DNA of 64,000 nucleotides from Lophius americanus (GCA_037951165.1 JBBDHG010000009.1:14348501-14412500); one strand, 5' to 3'. Shown: positions 23,273-36,359, counted from the stretch's first letter. The notes: a model not told the origin generated them from the letters alone. Numbers and translations are program-made.

Positions 23273-23810
23273 TGACTCTGATAAAGGACTTTGAGCTCAG
23301 CTCCAGCTAGCTATCGTCGGACCTCTTTCTGCATGATGTGTCGGTAACGTTAATTTCACTCAAGACACGATCATATACGTTCCCTGACATTATAGCCAAA
23401 CACGGGTAAACGACAGCCATAAGTATATTTAACTAGACATGTTGGTGAACACCTGTAACACTGTCGGTTAAAGTAATGTTAGCTTTTAGTAAGCCACAGC
23501 TAGATTGTAGCATCTCAATATTTACGTGTATGTAAGCAAATAAATACACTTCGAATAGGCTCTGTAGCGATTCTCCTGACCGTAACGCTAAGTTTTTTAA
23601 TAATACTACAATACTTAGAACCTAATGTAATATTATATTTGCTAAATAACGTGTAAAGAATCTTTGTATTGACCTATCTATTCCAATCTTTCTTCTCTCA
23701 CCCTCGGTCCTTGTCCCCGTACTTCCTTATGTCTGACAAGTTTTGAAATAAAAGTAATACGTCACATTTGTTCGTTGGTTCTTTTGTCCAGCGACTGGAG
23801 ACGGGCGGAG

Positions 23811-23890
23811 ACCAATCACTTTTACCATAGAAGATTTAAGAGTCCCCGCCTCTCCGGTTTATACTGGGTTTAAATTCGAGCATGTTTGAT
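23811..23890 (-). promoter_or_regulatory. Candidate pidd1 promoter with CCAAT, GC box and one p53 half-site
   Basis: Upstream of pidd1, the plus strand has GGGCGGAGACCAATCAC at 23801-23818, combining a GC box and a CCAAT box. GAGCATGTTT at 23878-23887 matches the p53 half-site RRRCWWGYYY exactly. A 9/10 match (AGACATGTTG) lies near 23435. No full tandem p53 element is seen. Confidence 0.35.
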
Positions 23891-24054
23891 GCTAGCACCG
23901 CCAAAGTCTCAACACAGGGCGGTACAATAGAAGGAGTGCACCAGCTGTCAGTTCCTGAATGACCACTGGGCGTCGCTGTACAGTCTCTTCATTTCTTTTT
24001 TTAATTAGACACTGATGATACTGATGTTTGCAAAAACCCTGCCACGATGAATTC

Positions 24055-24185
24055 ATAAATCAGTGCGCTTGTGGCGCCGGTCCCAACACTGGTTAAATGG
24101 TCAGGGTTGCATCAGGAAGGGCATCCGGTGTAAAATAGATTCCGGCGGTAACTGATTCCCAAACCGAATCCGGGGCTCGGATTAA
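24055..24185 (+). mobile_element. Non-LTR retrotransposon fragment
   Basis: GGTTGCATCAGGAAGGGCAT and GTGGCGCCGGTCCCAA are hallmark phrases of a very common teleost LINE. Only this non-coding segment is present. Confidence 0.6.
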
Positions 24186-24234
24186 CAAAAACCGTCACTG
24201 GTACGTTAGCCAGGAGGGTGTATGCATTTAAATA

Positions 24235-24360
24235 GACATCTATAAATCTATAGATATCTATATATCTTTAGATATCTCTAGATATCTAAAAACATCTTTA
24301 TATATATATAAATATATATAGATATATATCTAGATATCTGTTTAGAGATATATACAGTAA
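24235..24360. repeat. Self-complementary AT/GATATC-rich tract
   Basis: The tract alternates TAGATATC, ATATCTATAT and TATATATA words that can pair with each other, giving strong hairpin or cruciform potential. Confidence 0.7.
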
Positions 24361-25550
24361 AATAATCCTGTTGCTGTGAAAGAAATATTTTACACACTCT
24401 GTCACAAGTTCATCTCTGCTGTGGGCAAATCATTTTATGTGAATTCAGAAGAATATCGGCTCAATTAGCTTTACAATGACAACTTTCTAACCAGAAACAC
24501 TCCTGATACAGATGTCATCATTCAGTCAAGCAAATAGTAAGTCATCTTTTGAGTCTTTAAATTTAAAGGTCGTTTTGTAAACTTTAAAAATGCTTCGGTT
24601 TAGACCTATAATTATGAAGATTAAAAATTGTTAGTGCATTTTAATATTCTAATAACCCAGTTTTGTTGTTATTAGCCCCAATGATGCCAGGAGCCTATTG
24701 GCTGTTTCACTGATTAACCTTATCAGTGGGTTGTTTATGTGCCAACTTGTTTGTAGGACTTTACTTAGGAATCTGCATCATGTGACCAAAATGTAATGGT
24801 TTTGACAACATTGTATGGCGTCTTAACCTGTAATTCAGTGCTGCAAAATTCTATGAAAAGTACAGAAAATCCAAAATAGATGAACATTTTTTTAACCAGT
24901 GACACGTGAACATGCAGGCATGGTGGTTTCACAAAAAGTTTGGTTTTCTAAGGAACCCTGTCCCTAACAGGCCCTGAATCTGCACCCAGCAAATACTGCA
25001 GGCTTTTTGGCAGCTTAATTCTATGACTAGTTTATTATCATGATTTCAATGCAATTTCTAGGGAACCTCGACAACTATTGACTTTCAAAAGATACAGATG
25101 TTACATAAAATTCAGATGTTGACATCCTCGTTGAGCAAATAGCAAGAATTGCCTAAACCTAATGCTGTTACAGACCTCTCTTGTAATGCCCTACAAGCCC
25201 TACAACAAATAAACAGTTAAACAGTAAAGATCTATTACTGCGCATTATCGCATGTTTGTTTCAACTGAACTGTAAACAATAAGCTCATCTAGCTGATAGA
25301 GCAGTTGGAAATCAATACAAATTATTTCCTATGATGACACATATTGCGAAAATAAATCTTGATATAGCTAAGTTTGTTATTCAGAGCATGAAAACAAATA
25401 AAAGCTCGAAAAAATGTGGACAGAGCAAAACCAAACGCGCCAGGAATATGAGGAATATGACAGTAGTGGGAATGTAGTATAATGTTAACCGGTGTTTCAT
25501 CGAGTGGGCTGTGATTTGTCACTTTATCAATGACTCGGTGGTATTACTTC

Positions 25551-25606
25551 TGATTGGTCAATTTAGATCACAATGGTCCCGCCTCCGGATAACAGAATAT
25601 TTAAGT
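25551..25606 (+). promoter_or_regulatory. Candidate pnpla2 core promoter
   Basis: About 310-370 bases before the pnpla2 ATG there is an inverted CCAAT box (TGATTGGTCA, 25551-25560), a GC-box-like GTCCCGCCTCC (about 25576-25586) and a TATA-like AATATTTAAG (about 25597-25606). Order and spacing fit a core promoter, but no start site is shown. Confidence 0.4.
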
Positions 25607-25919
25607 AAGCGAAGTAACAAGTCCCCGTAGGTTGATTATGTCGCTGTGTTAGTCTGGCTCAAAGTGGTTTTAAATTTTGTTCATTTAACAGTAATAGCAT
25701 ATGGGATATTATTGGTTAATTACTTACAAACAAACAGCTAAAACCTTTATTAGGATACGCTTTTTAAACGAAAGACAGCATGTAATGATACACACTAACA
25801 TAATATGAAGTGTTCCGCTTTGAGAGCAGACTTTTAGTTATTTCCCAGGAAAACTGTTGAACTTTGTCTTTTAGAAATCCTCCTTAACCCTTCTTGACAC
25901 GCCACGCACGGTCAGCGGT

Positions 25920-28112
25920 ATGTTTCCTTTGGACTCTCCGTGGAACATCTCGTTCGCAGGCTGTGGGTTTCTTGGTATCTACCACGTTGGTGTGGCCAGC
26001 TGTCTGCTAGAACAAGCTCCTTTCCTGGTTCAGAACGCCAAACACATCTATGGAGCATCAGCTGGAGCCCTGACTGCCACTGCCCTGGTGACTGGAGTTT
26101 GTCTTGGTACGTGGCATTTTGGTATTTATCAGTCAGATGCATGTTTAAGTTTCATTTCTGAGTGACAAGAGGTTTCAAATGTAGTTGTTCAGAAGACTTC
26201 TATGTCTGCCAATACTAGAAGTATTCAGATTACACTCTAAACATGTATGTTTTACAATTAAACCCTACATTGGCACAAGTAAAATGACACCTGTAAAATG
26301 TTCAGGATACACAATAACTCCCTTCTCTCTACTATACAATATATACAGTTACCTACTGTGATTACTACTGCAATTATTACTTTGGTTGTAAATAGCAATA
26401 CTTCAATGTAGGAACAGTGTTATAAAATTCAAAGTCATGTAAGGTTCACATTCACAAATGCATACATATATGTGCATAATATTTTTCAGAGTACTTAAAG
26501 TGAAAGTGCTCATTCTGTAGAATTATCTGATTCAGACTGTAATGGCTCACTGTTCCACTGAATGACACATCAAATCATTTTTACCCACTGCCATTAAACT
26601 GCACGACATATAACTGTCACAGTAATAACACATCACCCCTTCACCCAAACACATTGCCTCTCCACCCTTTCGTCCAAATACTAGTACCATATACCAATAC
26701 TACAACCAATACCAATACCAGAGTCAGGTACACAACTGAATATTCCAACTCCACAAACTCCTCTCATTCTGTAGTTAGTTATGACAACACTTGGTCACTT
26801 TAAACTCAGCTAGAATTTCATATGGGCTGAATAGGCCTTAAACTCTGGTGTCCCTGTCTCTTTCTTTGCTATCTTATTTCTGTTGTATGTGTCTTTTACA
26901 TTTTTTTCGTATGTTGATGTATTGTGTATTGTATACTTATATATTGTGGCCTTAATATTTCACTTGTCCCCCATGGGATGATTAAAGTACCATCCCATCT
27001 CTTATGATATTGCTGGATTGCACGTGTATAAAGGTGTAAGCCTCACTTTAAGGTTTCATCTAATAAAGGCAAGGATGAATTGGAAATACTTGTTATATGC
27101 CCAGGTATATTAATACAGGATAAATCACAATCGTTTAATCAATTCCTTTTGTCGCTGAATCATTGAAATTATGAGCTCTGCATGTGCTTTTTGAATTTAT
27201 ATGAAACATGCACTATAAATCATGTTCTAGTAATTGCTGCTGTAGCTAAAAGCAGGAAAGTAAATTAGCAATATGTCTTATTTATCACTACCTATGGTAG
27301 GGACACAAACCACTGTTGAACGACCATCTTGAACAGTTTCTGATAAAATATACTATACCAACTTGGTTGTTTCCAGTTCAGTGGTGCCCTTCATGGTGAT
27401 AACCATCTTTTTATTTATTATAAAGCAACTTAAAGACAGCTTTACAAGGGGTAAGGTTTAAGAGAAATTATATTATTTCGTTTACATCATCATGATTTCC
27501 TCTTGATTGTTCCGTAATAGAAACACTTTCCGCTTAAGAAAATATATGACGGTATCTAATAAAACATCTAGTTGATTGAGGCATCAATCCCTGATTTCAT
27601 TATGTATCCAAAGTGCATTTGTTTGATCAACTGTATTGAATTGTAGTTCTATCTCCTCTTGTCCGGATTGGTCTTCATGTCCTCATAGGTGAGACTGGTG
27701 CGAGCATCATCGATGTGGCCAAAGAGGCCAGGAAGCGGTTCCTCGGACCCATGCATCCTTCCTTCAACCTGGTGAAAATTGTGCGTCACATGTTGCAACT
27801 CACCCTGCCAGCTGATTGTCACCATCAGGCATGTGGTCGGTTAGGAATCTCTCTCACCCGAGTGACGGATGGAGAAAATGTCCTGGTGTCGCACTTCAAT
27901 AACAAGGAGGAACTGGTGCAGGTGTGCATAGATTCTTTTGTTCTCAGTATTTTGCTGCAGATATTTTGGAGATAAGCTATCAGGACAGAATTGTTTTTAT
28001 AGGTCAACACTGTTTAGTTACTAAGACAATGCAGATGCCCAAATGTGTGTTTGTGCTTAAACATTAAGTCACCTTTCATTCATTTCATATCCTTAAGTGT
28101 AATTATCATTAC

Positions 28113-28146
<34 letters not shown>

Positions 28147-31100
28147 GTTATTATCGGAATTGAAAATTGAGCGTGGCACCTTTTGCCATGAAAAAGCCTT
28201 ATGATATTTGTCACTATTTTTAAATAATACGATATAATACATTTCATCGGAAACTTTGCCGATTAATGGATGATGAAAGTAATTGTTTACAATGCCAATA
28301 CTAAGCTGTGACTTTCTACCTTTATTTATAATAACATATCAAGAAATTTTCATTTAACTATAAGGAATCCTTCCTGTATATTGAAGTTATATCCAGAATT
28401 TTCAATTACCTATAATTATATACACTGTTAAACCCAAATGTGTGTATGAAAATGTTTTTTTTTTGTTGTATTTTATCTAATTACAATTTGGGTGTACCAG
28501 AGTTATTTCAACATCCAACTATAAATCAAAAAACTTTTAACTCCTTTATTCATTAGGCATGTGTCTGCAGTGCCTACATCCCAGTGTACTGTGGCCTCAT
28601 TCCTCCCACACTGCAAGGAGTGGTAAGCAGATTAAATATATTTCAAAATACATGCACTATCTTCGTGTTATCAATTTTATATATTTGCTATAATAAAAGG
28701 AAATGACGTTTAATTATATTCATAGCCGGGCTTTTGAGGCTTTCAAAGCTGCACTTTAGGTATTGCTGTTTGAGTGGTTCAATACCTTATACTGTATTTC
28801 CTCTTATTGTGTTGTGTTGTTATTACTTTAGGAACTTTTTTCCTCTCTAACGGCCCCCTTCAGAGCCCTCCCTTCCTCATGAATGTATTTGTTCTGAATG
28901 GCACATTTGTGTAAACAATGATTCTAATATTTCTCTGGACTTAGTGTTTATCAGGGATCTCAGGCTAAAGGGGAAAGCTTGTTTTTTTTCTGGACACACT
29001 TCTAGCACAAAGGTTTTCTAGGAAAAATGATTGACCAATACCAGTCCTCCCGCCTTCCCTTAGTGTGACGATGTTCTTAGAGCTTAAATGTGCTGTGTTT
29101 ATGAACGGCCGGTTACCAGAACTTAAGGAGGAGCAGAGCCAGATGACCGTGGCGGTAGAGCCAAAAAGGTTGTTCTGTCCTCTCGTCTCCATAGTGGCTG
29201 AAATAAGAAAAAACACTGATGTCACTCTGTTCTTATCAGTTGTCAAACACAGCAAGTTTAAAAGTTCACCAGCCGCAGTAAAAACAAACAGGAATCAATA
29301 AACAGGATATGATGTCACCATTAACTTATCCCAAGTGAAGATTGGCAAATACCCTCCAGTACACTCATAGAATTTAAAGTCAATATTTTCAAAGAATTCT
29401 ACTTGTTCCTGGGCTAATATTTATTTTAAATCATCTAGCGATATGTGGATGGAGGAATCTCAGACAACCTTCCTCAGTATGAGCTGAAAAACACCATCAC
29501 CGTGTCCCCATTCTCTGGAGAGAGTGACATCTGTCCCCGGGATACCTCAACCAACATGCATGAGCTCCGATTCACCAACACGAGCATCCAGTTCACTCTC
29601 ACCAACCTCTACAGAGTCTCCAGGGCACTTTTCCCCCCGGACCCAATGGTAGGTCACCTGATCTCAAATCCAATTTATACGCAGCTAATTTATACTCACA
29701 AACACGAGAGCACAGATAAATCGATTGCTTCAGTTGAACTGCAGTGACCTCAATGGATTCAAAGGAGATGAACGCATGTTTGTTTGGTGTGCAGGTAATG
29801 AAGGCCATGTGTAAACAGGGATACAAAGACGCACTGCATTTTTTAAAGAAGAATGGTAAGAAAGAGTTTTAACTGTTTCAATCTCCCACAGAAGAAGTAT
29901 GATATGTAGAATAGTAGATTAATCAGGTTTTAATAGCAAACGTAACTGATATTTTTTGCAAAAATTAATAGAGTTGTTTCTACTAACAATAATAATACAT
30001 TTAATTTATAACACACTTTACATTTGGATCAAATCTCAAAGTGCTACAAAGTAAAAGCAGATAAAAGCATCAATAAAAAATAAAATAATAACTATATAAA
30101 AACCTGACCAAAAAGCAGCAATGATAATTAAAGTTCTAGGTTCTTCATCATAGTATTATTTTTTTTTTACAACTTTGTTCACTGTTGACAATTTGAGGTA
30201 TATAATTTACATTTCATAACAACATCAACACAGAATAAATAACTAAAAATGCTTATATTTTCACATTTTCCCTAACTGTTAGGACTTCTTCATTTCAACG
30301 GACCTAATAGAGACAGACCACTGCTAGTTAACGGTGAGGAAAACGTGGTTTACAACAATGATGAGGAGGACAATAAAAGAGATGAAAAGGAGAAAAGACA
30401 ACATGGTAGAGAGGTAGCTGTGATGCTTCACGGTAGTTCATCGATGGAGGATCATTTCATCGAACACCTTCCGCCCGCCCTGCACAAAGGTAACATGTAA
30501 TAGAAGGAAAAATGAGAGTAAATGAAAGAAGGAACAGTTTTGGCTTAATCACTGTACCATGAAAAGTACTCCCTGAAACGTCACCTTTCATTTGCTAAGA
30601 CAATCTGCCTGCATGTTTGTTAATGTTTTTTGGTATTATCTTAAGAGTCACTGTTTTTTCCACTTTTAAAGTACCGTTAATCTTTCAGTTTATTCAATTC
30701 AAAATCAGATACATGCTCTAGAAACTGCAGCAATTAACTATGATTCACCCGTACTTTACACCCTGACAATCTACTGCCCATGTAGTGGTATAAGAGAATG
30801 AACTTTGTCAAGGTTTGTGTAAGTTTACTCACATTCATCTATCACAGAGCTTATGGTCCATCCGCATCAGCACAAACGGAGTTTTTCCAATAGCAGGGGA
30901 ATCCGTGTCAATCATTATTGTGAAGTGTTTGTTGTGTTATATAAATCAGACAATTCACACATCCAGAATGAAACTCAACAATAAACTTCCAGATTCTCCT
31001 CTATCTTTAATGTGCTGGACTGCCAATCTAAAGCAACATAGTTGAAGATATTCTTCTGGATGAAAGCACAAAGTTTATTCATTCTCCAAGTTGATTTTCA

Positions 31101-32836
31101 TACCAAACCAGAACCGTTGGGTGAATGCTGTGACTAGTCCTGGGTATCATTATGATCCTTCTTGCCTCCCTGTACAGCTCTGGTCGAGGCCTGCATGGAG
31201 AGAAGGAGCCTTGCGCAGTCGCTGGGCAACATGTTTCCTGTCCGAATGGCCTCAGTCCTCATGCTCCCCTATACTCTCCCTCTGGAGTCTGCAATATCCT
31301 TGACTCTTAGGTAATGTTGGACAAATCACACCTAGCTCTAATTCATCCTTCTTTCACTCAGAATAGTGCCCCAGTGCGCCTGAAATCTTACATGCACAGT
31401 CATGTACAGTAAAAGTCAAACAACAGGAAATACCGGACTATCCTTTTGTATGGATTGAATCAAAGCATTGTATCCCTTGTGTAGACTTCTTGAGTGGCTG
31501 CCAGATGTGCAAGAAGACGTGGGGTGGATTCGAGAGCAGATACTAAAACTCCTACTGCATGTTCTCCGCCAGACCTCCAAAAGTATTTCCCAGCATGTAA
31601 CTGCCAGGTAGGTGATATTTTATCTTATATGTGTCTAATCAAGGTATTTTCAACATGCAGTCATTCCAATTAAGCTGCCAGGTCCTGTCTGTAATATGGG
31701 AGCATTGCTGGGATTCAACCCGGTTGACTCAATACAATAATTAAATGTTTGGACACTTGGGGGCAGCAGAAACAAGCTGTTAACACACAGTCTTCACCCA
31801 ACAAACTAAAATCGGTTCACTATCCTCTCTTCCTATACTGATGGTACTTCAGGTGAAGCTTCTTAGTTCATAGCACGTTTTTGAAGCATCACAGCCGAAC
31901 AGCTATGCCATATTTTCTTAAAAAAAACTCAATAAAATGAAGCCTCAATTGTAAAATGTACAAAAATAACATAAAAGTCTTCCAGTTTAGCTGCAAATGT
32001 CAGTGTTTAACACTTTCATTGTATAGACTAAATTCAACGATGCAAATAAATCACATTTTAAAAAAAACACTTTTCACAATTCAAGTACGTTAATGATCTT
32101 GAAAGCATCTGGAGGAAAGCTGTATGGTGTCATTCCGTTTTGTATTTATTATATTGGAACAAGTCCTCATCTTCAAAGGCTGGTGAGGAGAGTGCTGTTT
32201 TGCTGTGAAGTTCCAGAAATGTTTTGTAGAGTCAGAAATAGAGTCAGAAATCAGACTTTTCATATCCATGGAGGTTAGAGAATAATTATTACATCACAAT
32301 TGTTGGGGGGGGGGGGGGGGGACTGTTCCTTTAAGATGTTCCTGATAAGTCAAATCTGTTATAAAAATGGTGTTTCAAGTGTCTCTAAAAAGTTTCAAAA
32401 GACTTTAAGATTGCATGATAGATTACAAAACAGTTAGCTATAACTCCCATTATTCCTCGATAAAATGAGGGTTACTGCAAAATCCGGTGATTAATCGCAG
32501 TAGCTACAGACTCGAAGCAACACCTTTCATACTGAAATTTGATACACTGTTAAAATATAAATTATAACCATGTTATAAACATCTTTGAGATTTATGCAAG
32601 CAGCTAATGCTTATTCCAGGTTTTCCTGTCAGTTGGAGCTGCACCACTACCAGTTCCTCCCATACCAGATCAGTTCCAATAGACTTATTGCCACCTGGGT
32701 AAACGGGAACGGCTCCTCAGTCTATGATGTTCTCATGCGCCTTGACCAGTTCAAGAGGCAGCTGCTGTCTGGTGTGCTGTGTATCAACATGGACTTGCAA
32801 GGCTCCTTTGAAACTAAAGCAGATGTCACCAGATAA
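25920..32836 (+). CDS. pnpla2: Patatin-like phospholipase domain protein 2 (ATGL)
   Basis: ATGL removes the first fatty acid from triglycerides on lipid droplets and is activated by ABHD5/CGI-58. Nine coding exons: 25920-26106, 27689-27921, 28557-28622, 29439-29648, 29795-29855, 30283-30489, 31178-31310, 31485-31607, 32620-32836. They total 1437 bases (478 residues; human 504), with GT/AG borders and consistent phases. The patatin domain begins PWNISFAGCGFLGIYHVGVA (glycine-rich oxyanion loop). The nucleophile is Ser47 in GASAG and the dyad aspartate is Asp166 in YVDGG, the same numbers as in human. Residues about 240-290 are a charged low-complexity linker. A hydrophobic stretch around RMASVLMLPYTLPLESAI fits the lipid-droplet-binding region. 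The C-terminus is somewhat shorter than in mammals. PNPLA3 is the main alternative; synteny with pidd1 favours PNPLA2. Confidence 0.95.
26860..27005 (+). mobile_element. Rex1-like LINE 3' tail in pnpla2 intron 1
   Basis: TCCCCCATGGGATGATTAAAG followed by ATCCCATCTC resembles the 3' end of Rex1-type elements. It is a short, degraded tail with no coding part. Confidence 0.4.
28111..28155. repeat. (ATT)n microsatellite in pnpla2 intron 2
   Basis: An uninterrupted ATT/TTA run with minor end variants, well away from splice sites. Confidence 0.85.
30005..30150 (-). mobile_element. Truncated L2-like LINE 3' end in pnpla2 intron 5
   Basis: Bases 30034-30150 match 11385-11480 with only scattered differences, including CTCAAAGTGCTACAAAGTAA and GACCAAAAAGCAGCAATG. 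It is a heavily 5'-truncated copy of the same family as the nested minus-strand LINE. Confidence 0.75.
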
Positions 32837-33990
32837 GAGTCTTCCATCCGTCTACTCCCGAGAAGGCCTCTTAATATTCCACCTGCTGCTGAATCTGGAG
32901 AAACCCTCATCTGCTGCTCAGAGCCTCTTCCAGGTTTTAGCTGCACACGCCGAATCAGACTTACTACTTCTACTTCAGGGACATTTCAGACTAATTTAAA
33001 GAAAATTTTATTATCTGTTTACATCTTTCCATTTAAATATTTCTAACCTGCCAAAAATATATTTATAGTCCATATCAATCTATCTGCACATTGAATGGAA
33101 GAATTATTCACTCTACACATTTATGCTACTGTGTATTAGGTATTTGTGGGTAATCCTCGACACTGATAAAGGTTTTTAGCTACCGCATAAGCCAATAGAC
33201 ACAGTATGTCTGTGTCTATTGGCGTCTGTATGCAGACGTGCATTTCAACTTAGAAAGTGAAATCAAACAGTCATGCACAAGCATGAATTACAGGATGTTA
33301 CAAACAAAATGCACTCTTGAAGTAGCATGGTTAAAATAGACGAGTGTTTATGCTCCTGGTGGAATGAAGTCAGACCTGTAGTTAAGCAGAGTATTCCTGC
33401 TGCATGTGGTCATGAGTTCCGAGTTAGTTCTGGTGGAAAAGACAGACAGGAAAAGGGAAAACAGTGGATTTACCAATCAGTTTGTTACTAGTTACTCCAT
33501 TTATGTGTTGCAAATATCAATGCATTATTGTTAAAACACTGTCTTCATGTTTCTATGAATGTTGTCTGTAACTGTATTTATATGAAAAATATAAAATTAG
33601 TTTGCTCTGGTCTCATAATTGCATAAACCTGTTGTCATTAATTTACTTCCATGTGAGTTGCAACTCCTTTAGATGTCATTTTCGATTTACTTGTATTGAA
33701 TGTCTCCTAAAAAATCATTGCACAATGATTGTAATGTTATATTACATAGTATGGCAAATCAAGAACTGTGATTATATTTTATTCATCAAAGAGTCAGTTT
33801 AATCACAATTGCACTATTTCATTCGATGTCACCATGTGATGTCATGTGACTGTCCTAGATAATCTGAAGAAACTGTGATTAAACCTTAATTTTTGTCTAA
33901 TCTTCAGTGAAATAATTGTAAACAAGTGAATTTAACATACTGTCAAAATGTTTCAGGGAATAATATTTGTCGTCAACAAATAAACAGTCA
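32837..33990 (+). other. Probable pnpla2 3' UTR
   Basis: This follows the pnpla2 stop (TAA, 32834-32836). A canonical AATAAA at 33979-33984 is the best poly(A) signal I see. The stretch contains a perfect hairpin at 33191-33223 and short shadow frames only. The UTR end is inferred. Confidence 0.5.
33191..33237 (+). repeat. Two adjacent hairpins in the predicted pnpla2 3' UTR
   Basis: GCCAATAGACACA (33191-33203) pairs perfectly with TGTGTCTATTGGC (33211-33223) across a 7-base loop. Immediately after, GTCTG and CAGAC (33224-33237) form a second short stem with loop TATG. In RNA this would give stacked stem-loops. Confidence 0.7.
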
Positions 33991-34581
33991 TGAACGTCAG
34001 ATTGTGCGTGTTTTCTGTGTTTACTCAGGGATCAGATGAAGAACAACGCTTCTCACATTACACACAAAAATTGTGACTCATTGTGAAAAGTGCACAAAGA
34101 GCAGAGAGAGGTATGCATCTGTGAGGGGGGGGGGGGGCAGCTGACGATGGGAGAGCTGAAGGGTTTTTAGGGAGGTTTCCAGACGATCCCAACAAAATGA
34201 CCAATAATCCCAGCTCAGTGCACACTACTTAAGATGAATTATTATGTTGGTCCATAAAAGAGTATTAATTCATTAAGTGAGTCTTACAAAAGAAAAGTGA
34301 TCTCATGTTGACAGAAAATAATTAACTTTCTCTTAGTAAGATGTTCCAGCTAATAGGTAAAAGACAGCCTTAGAATAACGTACGCTGTAAAAACAATAAG
34401 TCACTGGAAATAAAAAAATAGCAAGGCAATCAGTTGTCACAATTTGTTGGAGGTTATAAACTCAAAGGTCTTAGAATGTCAGAGCATAAATCATCAGTTT
34501 CACTGGTGCGTGTACTTTTTGATTAAATTAAATTAAAGTTCAATTAAAAAAATGTTACTGGTACTTTGCTATTTCACTGTA

Positions 34582-34613
34582 AGGTTTTATGTATCTCTGG
34601 ATACATAAAACCT
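34582..34613. repeat. Perfect 14-bp inverted repeat, 4-base loop
   Basis: AGGTTTTATGTATC and GATACATAAAACCT flank TCTG. It lies in intergenic DNA downstream of pnpla2 with no assigned role. Confidence 0.75.
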
Positions 34614-35269
34614 CTTCTCTTAAGTTATGAGTTTAGAGACAATGGAAAGTAGATGTTACTGGCAATCAACATTTTTGTATTAGAAGAAATTTTTCAAACA
34701 AATCTAAATAATTAATTTGACGTTCAGGTTCACACTGTATAGATTGTTAGAGTCAGCTCTCTCTAGACTCTGAATGATAATTCTAAGTAAGTATGTCCTA
34801 ATAACTCAATCTTCCCTGCTTCTTCTATGTAGAGCCTGTTTAAATGTTGTCAATTTATATAGTTTCAAGGCCCATTACAGTCATTCTGAGCCGTTTTTGG
34901 TAGTTTTCTGAATTCTAAGCTGGTAAATTTGTTTTACTTTACTTGCAGATTTTTTTTCAACACAAGACAATTGGATTATTTCATGACTGGTTTCGCAGTG
35001 CAAACATAGTGTTGCTCTATTCTTTCCTGCACAACACGTTTGGTCAACTTAAGGGTCACATCAACAATGTGAAATATGAAAATTGAGAAATAAGTAGCCA
35101 TTTTCAAATAGTTTTTATGTTATTTCATTCAAATAATATGACGGGTGATGAAAAAAATCCAGTTCTGTAATGATCACTGATACACCATTTTTGTTTTGTA
35201 CATATAGTAATAAATATTGGAAGTATATGTATGTGATTTTGCCCAACTGAGCCACAAAAAGGTTACAAT

Positions 35270-35395
35270 CCAGTTCCCTTCCAGGGCAGGGTCCAAGCCA
35301 GCAGGGTACCAACCTATGGATGGAAACAGATAATCCGCTTTGGCGACCCCGAAAAGGAACAGCTGAAAGAGGAAGACGAAGAAGATATGTAGTCC
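35270..35395 (+). mobile_element. 3' terminus of a common teleost LINE
   Basis: CCGCTTTGGCGACCCCGAAA followed by GGAACAGCTGAAAGAGGAAG and GAAGAAG is the usual 3' end (GTGGCGACCCC...GAGCAGCCGAAAG) of the LINE family whose inner fragment is at 24055-24185. It is a short remnant. Confidence 0.55.
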
Positions 35396-36144
35396 TAAGG
35401 GATTTAAACCACAACCAGCGTATTTAAATGTAAACATAAGGCATCTGGAATTTGAAAGTTATTTTAACCATTCATGACGTAGAGGCAGTTCTATAAACTT
35501 TGCCATATTCTTAAAATGTATTTCTACATTTTAAATACATTTACAATATAAGAAGAGCTCACAAATGTGTGCATATCTTCACCCAACAGTCTCTTTTAAT
35601 CAGATGAAACACCAAGAGAAATTCAAACAAAACATATGACTCATCCAAATTGGCTACTTTCAGGGTTCTGTTACATTGAGTAAAACAAATTAACTCGATC
35701 CAGATCTTTATCCATATTTACTCCAAAATCCAAGCTATTGACACCCGATTTTATGTGTATAGGTAAAAAAATTTTTGGTGTGTTCCCCGCTAGATGCCCT
35801 ACAAGTTTCACGAAAATCCCAAATAGTTTTTATATAATCCTAACTAACAGACAAACAAAGAAACCAAACCCAAATCCTTACCCCTACAAGTGTGAAATGT
35901 GTCCCATCTTCTGTGAGGAAAGGTGACAGACAAAGAGAACAGAACCAAAGAGAAGCCATTTGGATTGATAAATTAAAGGCTACTAAATATTCCAGTCTAA
36001 AGGAAGATTTAGATTTTACTGTGTTTTTGTAAATACTCAAAATGCTCTTGCATATGCTTGTTTGTTCCATGTAACCCCTTCCTTGCCTTTAACAGTTGTT
36101 GTGTTGTTAGGGTGGTGTTGATATGGTACTTCTGTTTTCTTTGG

Positions 36145-36330
36145 GGTTTCTGGGTCAAAATTCTTTCTGCAGGAGGATTGTTGTGTGTATACTGAAGGCC
36201 TGAGGCCGAAACGCATTGGAATTTATATTTTATAGCTCCAAATGACCATGCTGTTACAGTAAAGGAATTTCAGCTGTTAAAGGCGAGTGCTTTGGAATTT
36301 CTTTGTGATTTCCAAATGATTACCTCCTTG
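36145..36330 (+). repeat. Fragment of a dispersed repeat with GGCCTGAGGCCGAAACGC motif
   Basis: CTGAAGGCCTGAGGCCGAAA CGC is a short hairpin-forming motif seen in several fish repeat families. I cannot classify the element or find its ends. Confidence 0.35.
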
Positions 36331-36359
36331 GGTGGGACTCTGCAGTTTTGACGGGAAGA

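Larger units (their letters stand above)
23273..25919. other. Divergent intergenic region between pidd1 and pnpla2
   Basis: The 2.6 kb between the two start codons holds both promoters, an old LINE fragment (24055-24185) and a self-complementary AT tract (24235-24360). In mammals RPLP2 lies between these genes; I see no trace of an RPLP2 coding exon here. Confidence 0.6.
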
